A DNA stretch of 64,000 nucleotides from Shewanella baltica. GTDB lineage: Bacteria > Pseudomonadota > Gammaproteobacteria > Enterobacterales > Shewanellaceae. This document shows positions 46,136-53,793 of the stretch, one piece after another. Below the pieces are notes generated by a model. That model saw nothing but the letters and a program-made list of their open reading frames with translations, was not told where the DNA came from and ran no database searches. Location of the stretch: positions 3,162,001 to 3,226,000 of the forward strand of contig NZ_UGYM01000002.1 of assembly GCF_900456975.1 (NCBI RefSeq). Reading direction: 5' to 3'. The translations under genes and the position numbers were made by a program. Each line of letters begins with the position of its first letter. The first letter of the stretch is position 1.

Positions 46136-48426
46136 GTCAAGAGTTACGCGACAATCCAACAGACGTGAGCGCTTGGATATCTTGGCTGCGTGCAGGCCAA
46201 GCCGATGTAGACCCGAGTCATTTACTGCATTTTCCACAACTGATCGATGAAGCTGAATTCACTGGCTTATGCCGTAAACGTGGGCACTTTTTTGTCAGTC
46301 GAAGCCAAATCATACTTGCAGAGCGTTCACTCGCTAGTCGTGGCATTTTGCACGAACTCGACAAGCTAATAACAGCGCCTGAACTATCTGCGCCGCTTAA
46401 AGCGCTATTCGCAGAAACTCAACAAACAAGATCAACAAGCGACAATGTAGACACGCAAGAAGATTATCTTCCTGGGCTGTTAAGCCGCGCCCAAATTCAG
46501 GCGTTAAAGATAGCGGCCAGTAGCACATTAGGGCAGATTTCAGGTCCGCCTGGGACAGGTAAGAGTTACACAATCGCCACCGTTGCAGCGGAGCAGGTAC
46601 TAAGGGGAAAATCTGTCCTCATCGTCGCCCACACAGATGTTGCTGTTGATGTGATTGCCGATAAGTTACAACAACAATTCCAGCTAGGTAGCAGTCTTAT
46701 CCGAGCGGGTTCTCCGCAGTTTATTAAAATACTGAAAACTCAAATTGATGAAATGCTCCATGGTCAGCACCCTTCGGTTGACCAAGCTGTGACTGAAATT
46801 TTACTACGCCATGCAAAACAGCAACTTAATACTGTGATCCGTGAGCAAGCCAATATGGAAACAGGCTTTATACGCCATTGCCGACATGCTATACGTCGCG
46901 GCCAAAAACTGGCGACCTTACAACAAGGGCAATCGCGTTGGCGCTTAGGATTTTACAATTGGGCATACCGTGCGGGGATCAAACAGTTTGCACAACAATG
47001 GAATGTGCTCGATAAATTAACGACACTGATCGCGCAAAAAGAAAGCTTAAGCCTCAAATATCTACAATTGGCAACCAGCTATCGATTAAACCAATTACTC
47101 AAAAATAAACGCAATACCCTCGTGAGCTTCGCCACCGCGTTACGCGCACGGCAGTCCGCTAAGCAACTTGAAGGTTTCTACAAAACAGATTTTGATGCCT
47201 TAAAACAAACATTTCCTATTTGGCTATCTAGCCTTACCAGCTTACATAAAGTGCTTCCTATGGAGCTGCAAATGTTTGATTTGGTGATTATTGATGAAGC
47301 AACTCAAGCCAATATTGCCGAATGTTTACCTGCATTGCAGCGGGCAAAGGCGGCACTGGTTGTTGGTGATAACAAACAATTACGACATTTCTCGTTTTTA
47401 TCCCGCGCGAAGCAAACCCAAATCCACACTCAGTTAGGACTCGCACAGGATTGTCGCGGGTTAATGAGCTATCGTGATGCGAGCATGCTCGACTTAGTAT
47501 CGCAATCCCTCACGAGCCAGTCTCAAGTGGTATTTTTAAATGAGCATTTCCGTAGCAAACCTGAGCTGATCCAATTTAGTAATCAGCAATTTTACCAAGG
47601 CATGCTTAAGATTATGCAGCACAGACCCTGCACGAGTTCAGGGCACTTACATAGAATACAAGTAACAGGCGCGCGCGATAGCAAGGGAGTTAACAGACTA
47701 GAAGCGGAGGCTTTAATTCAAAAGTTATCACAACTGATTGATGACCAAATGAATACATTAGTGCCTTCCAGCATCGGCATTCTTTCTTGTTTCCGCAATC
47801 AAACAGAGTATTTATCCCAGCAAATCATGGTGCGTTTTAGTGCACAGCAAATAGAACGTCACCAATTGAGGATTGCTACGCCCTTTGGTTTTCAAGGGGA
47901 AGAGCGCGATATTATGCTGATCTCTTTTAGCATTACGGCCAACGACGGCCGCGCCGCCGTGTATTTAAATCGCGCCGATATGTTCAATGTCGCGATTACC
48001 CGAGCCAAACAGGCGCAATGGCTATTCTTATCCGTGCAAGAGCATGAACTGGCAAAGCACAGTTTACTGGCAAAGTACTTAGAGTCGGCAGGTCAATTTC
48101 AAGCAGCACATAATTATGTCGATACACTCGATACCTTTGGGCAGTCGGTGGCACAAGAGATTGAAAAAAAAGGGATTACAGTATGGCGCGCCTACCATAT
48201 GGCGGGGCTCGAACTAGACATATTATGCCGTTATGGTAACCAATATTTAGCGATAGACTTAATCGGCTACCCAGGACCTTGGGCGGACTTTTTCGATATT
48301 GATATGTATAAACTCTTACAGCGTGCCGGGATTAAACTCATCCCCGTGAGCTATGGGCTTTGGTGTCAGCAGCGGGAACTTTGTATCCAACATATTTGCC
48401 AGCAATTAGGTATAACGCCCGCCTAA
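46123..48426 (+). CDS. Superfamily 1 (Upf1-like) DNA/RNA helicase with a C-terminal nuclease-like domain
   Basis: About 767 codons open from 46123; a GTG at 46165 is the first plausible start but lacks a ribosome binding site. Counting from that GTG: Walker A GPPGTGKSYT (about 127), motif II VIIDEATQAN (about 375-384), motif III VVGDNKQLRHFSF, motif IV region VFLNEHFRSKPELI, motif V/VI TPFGFQGEERDIMLISF and FNVAITRAKQ (about 610). The last 80 residues (LELDILCRYGNQYLAIDLIG ... DIDMYKLLQRAGIKLIPV) resemble the Vsr-like nuclease domain often fused to such helicases, although the usual acidic/lysine residues are only partly evident. Such proteins occur in phage-defence settings. Flanked by direct repeats. 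Confidence 0.85.
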   Translation, partial: RSQLSQELRDNPTDVSAWISWLRAGQADVDPSHLLHFPQLIDEAEFTGLCRKRGHFFVSRSQIILAERSLASRGILHELDKLITAPELSAPLKALFAETQQTRSTSDNVDTQEDYLPGLLSRAQIQALKIAASSTLGQISGPPGTGKSYTIATVAAEQVLRGKSVLIVAHTDVAVDVIADKLQQQFQLGSSLIRAGSPQFIKILKTQIDEMLHGQHPSVDQAVTEILLRHAKQQLNTVIREQANMETGFIRHCRHAIRRGQKLATLQQGQSRWRLGFYNWAYRAGIKQFAQQWNVLDKLTTLIAQKESLSLKYLQLATSYRLNQLLKNKRNTLVSFATALRARQSAKQLEGFYKTDFDALKQTFPIWLSSLTSLHKVLPMELQMFDLVIIDEATQANIAECLPALQRAKAALVVGDNKQLRHFSFLSRAKQTQIHTQLGLAQDCRGLMSYRDASMLDLVSQSLTSQSQVVFLNEHFRSKPELIQFSNQQFYQGMLKIMQHRPCTSSGHLHRIQVTGARDSKGVNRLEAEALIQKLSQLIDDQMNTLVPSSIGILSCFRNQTEYLSQQIMVRFSAQQIERHQLRIATPFGFQGEERDIMLISFSITANDGRAAVYLNRADMFNVAITRAKQAQWLFLSVQEHELAKHSLLAKYLESAGQFQAAHNYVDTLDTFGQSVAQEIEKKGITVWRAYHMAGLELDILCRYGNQYLAIDLIGYPGPWADFFDIDMYKLLQRAGIKLIPVSYGLWCQQRELCIQHICQQLGITPA

Positions 48427-48646
48427 GCGGTATACAACGCTACTACCCAACTCAATCACAATAGCCTTAACCACCGCGGTTCAATGGGTCTGGAAACGCC
48501 ACGCGTTAACAGTCCCTTATGAGACATTTGTTAAGCTTCATGAACTAAACATTTACAGTAAAGCTCATTTCCCTTGCCTGTGACGTAGATGACAGCTTGG
48601 TTGCGGGAGTTAACTAACTAATTTAAAAGGATTGTATTGTACTTAT
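48427..48646. other. Gap after helicase gene, nothing recognised
   Basis: No gene, terminator or repeat recognised before direct repeat copy B. Confidence 0.5.
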
Positions 48647-48695
48647 CCCAAGCATAATCGGAAGTTAACAACTGCGCTATTAAAGCTGGGTGTCT
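48647..48695. repeat. Direct repeat, copy B (right of helicase gene)
   Basis: Matches 45513-45561. It overlaps the last codons of the broken membrane-protein gene on the minus strand. In copy A the equivalent minus-strand codons read EYKDTQP-stop against EYRDTQL-stop here, so the repeat may include the 3' end of a gene that exists in two copies. Confidence 0.85.
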
Positions 48696-49126
48696 CTGTA
48701 TTCTAGCTCTGAAATAATTTCTTTTTGTTGTTCTTTATTGAAAACATGAAGATCAAAAGATATATTTTTATTTTTACCGTATATTATTAATTTTTTTAAA
48801 AATATACCCAGTATTTTAAAACGCTTAAAATCACTCCATGAAATAGATTCAAGTGTTGTCATATTTATATAGCGCACTTCTTTATCAGTAAATTAAATAG
48901 CGTATTCGTCAACTTTAGATTTACCGGAGTTAAATATTGCAAGCCATAATGTAAGTAGTAGTGAAATTACTATTAAGCCAAGCAAGTAGACCTCAATAAA
49001 ATACTCTCCCGGAGAGTAACCAAAATAAGAAGTAAGCAAAAAAAATAACAACAGAGAAATTACCGACGCTAGCGTATTTATTGATCGATATATAATGCTT
49101 TGTATTCTACCTTGCGAGTACTTCAA
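48680..49126 (-). pseudogene. Small membrane-protein gene split by an in-frame stop codon
   Basis: From TTG 49126 the frame encodes 77 residues with two membrane spans (about 18-35 and 47-66), then a TAA at 48895-48893, then continues in the same frame without shift (FTDKEVRYINMTTLESISW ... EYRDTQL) to 48680. Together they form one coherent protein of about 148 residues: two spans followed by a cytoplasmic domain, resembling YcxB-like proteins. A single base change (TAA) explains the split. Low G+C relative to the core genes and its place in the island suggest a transferred cassette-type gene. Confidence 0.6.
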
Positions 49127-49254
49127 TTTCAGGATTCCTTTTTTGGTACTTACGCCTTAATAACTGGCATGTAGGTTGGTGTTATTTTTTCGGCTTTTTA
49201 TTTTGCAAAAATGATGACAACCGTAATACGTCCAGTTGATTAAATTTTTATTTT

Positions 49255-50313
49255 TTAGTACAGATACAGGCAGCCTTCTTGCTCTAATTGCATTGCAAGT
49301 TCAGAAGACCAAGTAAGTTCTGGATATTTCGATGCAATGGATTTTAACATACCAATACCAGATTCTTGTTGGTAATATGCAAACAAAATAACAGCAGCTT
49401 CCCTCATATAATCAGGATATCCCAAGTTATTGATTATAGATAAAAGTTTTATTTCTTTATTATCAATTAATGAAATTATTGCCTCAATATTTTGCCCTAG
49501 TGTTCCTCGTTCGAAAGAAAGTTCATCTTCATCAATTAAGGAGAATAATTTAACTACATTGGATTCAGAAAAATTAGAGATCTGGTTCCGTAATTCACTT
49601 CGCAAAATAGGTGGTATGCCTTTACCATTGAACCAATAAATATCAGGATGCCCAGGGATATGCGCCAAAACGTAAACAATTGTAGGATCTAAATCATTTA
49701 TATCTCGACTTATAAAAGAATCAAAGACCGCTTGCCAAGCTATTGAATTATTACAATACAAATCCAATAAAACATGTAAACCCAAGCTATGCTCAGCATT
49801 GTTTTTAGATGACAAATAACTAATTGATTTATTTAGTGAAAGTTGAATTTGTTTTTTTAAGTGAATGGGTTTGAAAATTGTTTCAAAATTATCCGCAGTG
49901 AAACGTGAAAAATCCGCTTTGTTAAATGTTATTGAGTATGGTCCATTCACAATAGCATCAGGCTTGCTTTCTATATGATCTTTAATGTTTGTCCAATATG
50001 CTATTTTTTCATTCGGATCGTAAACAATGCCAATAATAGGTAGTGAGTGAGATTTCCAATATTCAAAATGTTGTTTCGATGCAGGGATACTACAAGAACT
50101 TTTAGTACAGAAAGATGCTCCAGATTTCACCTGAACAGCTAGAGTAATTCCTCTAACGTCTTCACCTTCGACAAGCTCTATAAAAGCATCATTACCATAA
50201 TCATTCTCTTGATGAACTTCGTGAAAAATACTATTAGACGATTCAATTATGTCTCTTACATAATTAACCCCCTTTTTTGCCATCGCAGAACTTTTTAACT
50301 TCGTAGTACCCAT
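49255..50313 (-). CDS. DUF4365 domain protein (PD-(D/E)xK nuclease-like), cassette gene
   Basis: 352 residues, ribosome binding site GAGG. The N-terminal DUF4365 domain (about 1-155) shows the nuclease-fold pattern Glu...YGNDAFIEL (Asp42) and AVQVKSG (Gln61-Val-Lys63), typical of restriction-endonuclease-like proteins. The C-terminal 200 residues are helical, with HEAT/ARM-like character. Such proteins often appear in defence islands, but no function is established for this one. The coding region starts 21 bp after an attC R' box (GTTATAT), so the gene sits in an integron-cassette position. A+T content is clearly above that of flanking chromosome. Confidence 0.8.
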   Translation of the reverse strand: MGTTKLKSSAMAKKGVNYVRDIIESSNSIFHEVHQENDYGNDAFIELVEGEDVRGITLAVQVKSGASFCTKSSCSIPASKQHFEYWKSHSLPIIGIVYDPNEKIAYWTNIKDHIESKPDAIVNGPYSITFNKADFSRFTADNFETIFKPIHLKKQIQLSLNKSISYLSSKNNAEHSLGLHVLLDLYCNNSIAWQAVFDSFISRDINDLDPTIVYVLAHIPGHPDIYWFNGKGIPPILRSELRNQISNFSESNVVKLFSLIDEDELSFERGTLGQNIEAIISLIDNKEIKLLSIINNLGYPDYMREAAVILFAYYQQESGIGMLKSIASKYPELTWSSELAMQLEQEGCLYLY

Positions 50314-50327
50314 ATTACCTCAATAAA

Positions 50328-50426
50328 ATATAACGCTTTGCTAATTGGCTGCCGCAGCGTAGCGTAGGCAGTCCAGTGGAGGCCACGCTGTTTGTGGCCG
50401 GAACGAAATTAAGCAACTTGTTGAAC
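50328..50426 (-). other. Integron attC site upstream of the DUF4365 cassette
   Basis: Read on the minus strand: R'' GTTCAAC (50426-50420, exact RYYYAAC), 5-nt spacer, L'' GCTTAATT (8 nt), a GC-rich imperfect palindrome including GGCCAC...GTGGCC, L' AATTAGC (7 nt), 5-nt spacer, R' GTTATAT (50334-50328). L'' differs from the complement of L' by one extra base, the extrahelical base characteristic of attC. Length is 99 bp. Confidence 0.7.
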
Positions 50427-50530
50427 GAAGCCGCTTTGCGGCAGGAACAAGATAAAGCCATCCTTTTGCCCCTCATCCTAAATACTTGCTAGACGCGACC
50501 TGCTTCGGTCGCAAACCTAGGAGTATCATC

Positions 50531-51421
50531 ATGGACATTCACGAACAACAACGCTTTGATTTACTTTATGAACAACATCTTACCAACTTAACCTTGCAAG
50601 GCAAGCGGCCTGCAACCATTGATGCCTATAGCCGAGCTATACGCCGTATTGCGGCATATTTTGACTGCTGCCCCGATACCCTGACCACCGATGATTTAAA
50701 ACGCTATTTTGCTGATTTGATTGCCTCACATTCATGGAGCACCGTCAAACTCGATCGCAACGGTTTGCAGTTTTTCTACTTTCACGTCCTCAATAAATCT
50801 TGGCAGTGGCTTAATATTGTTAAGCCACCACAGGTGAAACACCTGCCCGATATCCTGACGCCCTGCGAGGTCGCGATGGTTATCAGCCTCACGCGTCAAC
50901 TGCGTTATCAGGTTTGTTTCTTAACCCTGTACAGCATGGGATTGCGCCTTGGTGAAGCGATTTCATTGCAGGTCGGGGATATTGATGCAGGACTCATGCA
51001 GGTGCATATCCGTGATGCTAAAGGTGGCAAGGATAGACTGGTGCCGTTACCTCAACGCACCTTGTTAGCTTTACGCTATTATTGGCGCACCCACCGTCAT
51101 CCTCGTTTGTTGTTTCCGGGTAAAGATAATCAACCTGATTCACTCATGGACAGAGGCGGGCTCCAAAAAGCCATGAAGCAAGTCATTTCCGAGTGCAACA
51201 TTCATAAAGCCATCAGCCCGCACAGTCTACGCCACAGTTATGCCACCCATTTACTGGAGCAAGGACTCGATTTGCGCTCAGTGCAAACACTGCTTGGCCA
51301 TCACAGCCTGAATACCACCGCCCGTTACACGCGGCTCACTGATATCACCCGTAAAAATACCTGTGAGGCAATTAACCAACTGACCAACGACTTAGCTTTG
51401 AGGTGGGAGTGTGGGTTATGA
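50531..51421 (+). CDS. Tyrosine recombinase of the IS91-type element
   Basis: 296 residues from the ATG at 50531 (MDIHEQQRFDLLYEQH), with a binding site in CTAGGAGT. An N-terminal SAM-like core-binding domain (about 10-90) precedes the catalytic domain with Arg in GLRLGEAISL, HSLRHSYATHLLEQG, GHHSLNTTARYTRL (final Tyr), so the R-H-R-H-Y set is complete. Its stop codon overlaps the transposase start (ATGA), so the two are translationally coupled. It is not an integron integrase: the extra IntI-specific helix region was not seen. Confidence 0.9.
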   Translation: MDIHEQQRFDLLYEQHLTNLTLQGKRPATIDAYSRAIRRIAAYFDCCPDTLTTDDLKRYFADLIASHSWSTVKLDRNGLQFFYFHVLNKSWQWLNIVKPPQVKHLPDILTPCEVAMVISLTRQLRYQVCFLTLYSMGLRLGEAISLQVGDIDAGLMQVHIRDAKGGKDRLVPLPQRTLLALRYYWRTHRHPRLLFPGKDNQPDSLMDRGGLQKAMKQVISECNIHKAISPHSLRHSYATHLLEQGLDLRSVQTLLGHHSLNTTARYTRLTDITRKNTCEAINQLTNDLALRWECGL

Positions 51422-52503
51422 GCCAGTTTATCGATATTTTACGCCAACATCTGGCGGATTTTCGGCGGCGTTATGCCCATCAAATCACCCCAGAAATACA
51501 TGCTGCTATCCATGCCATGCTCAGCTGTCGTTGCAACACGGCGAGGGTGAGTTGCTGGGATTGTCAAACCTGCGAGCAACAGCTTGAGTTTCCGCTCTCT
51601 TGTGGTCATCGTAGTTGCCCACAGTGCCAACACGGCACCACATGTGACTGGCTGAGTAAACAACAAGCCAAGTTATTACCGGTGAATTATTTTATGGTGA
51701 CCTTTACCTTGCCGTTTGAATTAAGAGCCATAGCGAAGTCGCAACCCGAGCCGTTCTATCACGCCATGTTTACCGTGGCAGCGAGTGTACTCAAAGACTT
51801 TGCCGCACGCTCCCCTAAGCTCAGTGGTGACATCGGCTTCACCGGCGTACTGCATACTCACAGTCGGCGCAGAGACTACCATCCACATCTGCACTTCATT
51901 ATCCCAGCAGGGAGCTACCACTCAGGCAAGCGGCAATGGCGCAAGTGTCAAACCCATTACTTATTTAACGCCTTTAATCTTGCCAAGGTGTGGCGAGCAC
52001 GTTTACTGGCTTATCTGAGTGACACGCTTCAGCTTAAACTGCCACATCAATCCCAGTCGAAATGGGTGGTCGATTGTCAGTTCGTCGGTAAAGGTGCTCC
52101 TGCACTGCAATATCTGTCGCGCTACCTTTATCGGGGCGTTTTACCCGACAGCAGTATTTGTCGTCATGTCGATAATCAGGTGAGCTTTACCTATCAAGAC
52201 AGTCAGACTCGCTGCCAACAAGTACGCAGCTTGCCCGCGGTCGAATTTCTGTGGTTGATATTACAACATGTGTTACCCAAAGGATTACGGCGAGTACGAG
52301 ACTATGGCTTACTGCGAGGCAATGCCAAAAAGCTACGGCAACAAATCCAACTAATGTTGGCTGTCGCAGGTGCAGTGTTCCCCATGTTACCTGAGGTCAA
52401 ACGTACCTTAGCCGTGCGCTATTGCCCTTGCTGCCATCAAGCTATGCATTTTATGGGTGTTCATATGCGTCATCGACCGACAGGCGCTAATATCACCGCT
52501 TAA
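51418..52503 (+). CDS. IS91-family transposase (HUH, Y2 type)
   Basis: 361 residues from ATG 51418 (MSQFIDILRQHLADFRRRYA). N-terminal zinc-binding cysteines CWDCQTCEQQ and CGHRSCPQCQ, the HUH motif HPHLHF (after HTHSRRRDY), and the tyrosine pair region LQYLSRYLYRG. It nicks DNA at one IS end and drives rolling-circle transposition. The gene looks intact. Overlaps the recombinase gene by 4 bp. Confidence 0.93.
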   Translation: MSQFIDILRQHLADFRRRYAHQITPEIHAAIHAMLSCRCNTARVSCWDCQTCEQQLEFPLSCGHRSCPQCQHGTTCDWLSKQQAKLLPVNYFMVTFTLPFELRAIAKSQPEPFYHAMFTVAASVLKDFAARSPKLSGDIGFTGVLHTHSRRRDYHPHLHFIIPAGSYHSGKRQWRKCQTHYLFNAFNLAKVWRARLLAYLSDTLQLKLPHQSQSKWVVDCQFVGKGAPALQYLSRYLYRGVLPDSSICRHVDNQVSFTYQDSQTRCQQVRSLPAVEFLWLILQHVLPKGLRRVRDYGLLRGNAKKLRQQIQLMLAVAGAVFPMLPEVKRTLAVRYCPCCHQAMHFMGVHMRHRPTGANITA

Positions 52504-52706
52504 GGCGAGAAGTATAAGGATAACGGGTTAACCAAACAGAATGAGGACTCGATAACAGCTTGATGAACAAGTGATAAAAATATTAGCTCGTTCGCTAAGG
52601 GCGGGTCATGTCTGCAAAAAAGTCTCTTTCAAAGTACGACCTTAGCACCCTCAAATTCTCAATCAGCTATTTGCATAATAAAGTGTCAACAACCAGCATC
52701 GGGCTT

Positions 52707-52762
52707 GTTCAACACTTGGGATAAGGTCGCGGCTACGCGCGGCCTATCCTTATTTGTTATGT
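52707..52762 (-). other. Short integron attC site
   Basis: 56 bp. On the minus strand: R'' ACATAAC (52762-52756) containing the stop codon of the adjacent gene, 6-nt spacer, GGATAGG, a CGCG-centred palindrome, CCTTATCC, 5-nt spacer, R' GTTGAAC (exact GTTRRRY). The two L boxes are complementary except for one extra base. On attC convention the extra base would fit the opposite polarity, so orientation rests on gene position and on the matching cassette-end boxes. Confidence 0.65.
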
Positions 52763-53035
52763 GACATTTACAGGCCCAGCCTTAAAGATTGCAATTGCGG
52801 AAGCTACGCAACCTAAAATAATCATAGCTGCCGTTAAATCTGGAGTTCGCTCCCATACCACAAGGTATTCACTTAACCATGCAGGGAATAAAATTGAGTA
52901 TGGAATATATAGAATGATAAACACTAACCACGCGATATATTCTAAAACGACTTTCCCTTTTATTTTGCCTCGGACTGCAACATTCGCTTTCGCTATATAA
53001 ATGCACGAAAGAAAATAAATACTTAAACCGAACAT
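52757..53035 (-). CDS. Small membrane protein of unknown function, cassette gene
   Basis: 92 residues with three hydrophobic segments (about 4-20, 30-50 and 68-88). No family recognised. The stop codon lies inside an attC R'' box (ACATAAC), and an identical-complement box GTTATGT lies 29 bp upstream of the start (53070-53064), so the coding region almost fills a cassette of about 360 bp. This one-gene-one-attC layout is typical of integron cassettes. Confidence 0.7.
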   Translation of the reverse strand: MFGLSIYFLSCIYIAKANVAVRGKIKGKVVLEYIAWLVFIILYIPYSILFPAWLSEYLVVWERTPDLTAAMIILGCVASAIAIFKAGPVNVT

Positions 53036-53063
53036 GAAGAGTAAAATGCTGCCCCCTTATGAC

Positions 53064-53070
53064 ACATAAC
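53064..53070 (-). other. Cassette start (R' box) upstream of the small membrane-protein gene
   Basis: GTTATGT on the minus strand, exact complement of the R'' box at 52756-52762. An ATGCGC/GCGCAT pair further upstream (about 53085-53135) may be the rest of a degenerate attC. Confidence 0.45.
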
Positions 53071-53656
53071 GTCTTAGTATTTATGCGCTGCGCTGTTTAC
53101 CTCATTAGACCAGTAAAAACGCGCATTGTTAACTAGTTGTATTGCAAAGAACTTATCAGCTTTCTATCAAATAAAAAAGCCCTGAAAACGCGCATGCGCG
53201 TTTTCCAAACCTATTAACTAATTTGGCAAAAACATATCTCAATGATTTTAATAGACTTTGTTAATTTAAGGCTGGAAAAACACGCAAACGAATAAGCCTG
53301 GAAACACTCAAAACCCATTCGTTTTTAATACGACTGTATGCCTATCGAGTTTTGAACATTCAAATAATCAAATAAAGCGCTAAGAGCAGGGTTTATATAT
53401 GATATTTTGTAGGGCAACTCATTCGTCAGTTTGCGATGGTTTAAATGTGTTGTAACAAGCTTTGAGGCAAAGCTGAACGAACAGGTAGAGGGTCAGTGAG
53501 GATTGGCATTGTTGTAACAGTGACCGTTGGCGACATGGATGTCGCCGTCGAGCCTATAGGGATACTTCTTATGAAATAAAGAGACGGCGAGTCACTGGGG
53601 AAACAATGACAATGAATGCCGCGTAACTCAGTTATCTTGCTTTGGGTACTTTCCAT
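53071..53656. other. Island edge, no gene; two perfect palindromes
   Basis: No supported reading frame in about 590 bp. A perfect 22-bp palindrome centred on GCGCATGCGC lies at 53184-53205. A hairpin GGCGACAT-GG-ATGTCGCC lies at 53529-53546. The rest is AT-rich with short repeats around AAACGAATAAGCCTGG (about 53270-53330). Confidence 0.6.
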
Positions 53657-53695
53657 TTAAAATGGCAGCGTTGAGATACCTACGCTGCCATTTTA
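53657..53695 (-). terminator. Stem-loop beyond the 53.8-kb gene
   Basis: AAAATGGCAGCG ... CGCTGCCATTTT, 12-bp stem, about 100 bp after the stop codon of the minus-strand gene; T-run short on both strands. Confidence 0.65.
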
Positions 53696-53793
53696 GTGTG
53701 ATGCTTTATTCGAGGCTTTACCTATTTCAGCATCAGACTAAGTACGCAGTAATAGATCCACTCTCAAACACCACCAATCTCTTGCGAGATAAA

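Larger units (their letters stand above)
50427..52706 (+). mobile_element. IS91-family element with associated integrase, inside a gene cassette
   Basis: The segment lies between an R'' box (50420-50426) and an R' box (52707-52713) that are exact complements, as the two ends of one cassette should be. It holds a tyrosine recombinase gene and an IS91-type transposase gene, translationally coupled, as in ISSod25-like elements of Shewanella. The exact IS ends were not determined; a GCCGC-ttt-GCGGC hairpin at 50430-50442 may belong to one end. IS91 elements move by rolling-circle transposition and make no target duplication. Confidence 0.7.

Noticed and set aside
50531..51421. Recombinase considered as an integron integrase (IntI)
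   Set aside because: It overlaps and is coupled to an IS91 transposase gene, and the IntI-specific insert was not seen.
53441..53656. 71-codon minus-strand frame near the island edge
   Set aside because: Covers a hairpin-rich spacer; no ribosome binding site or family resemblance.
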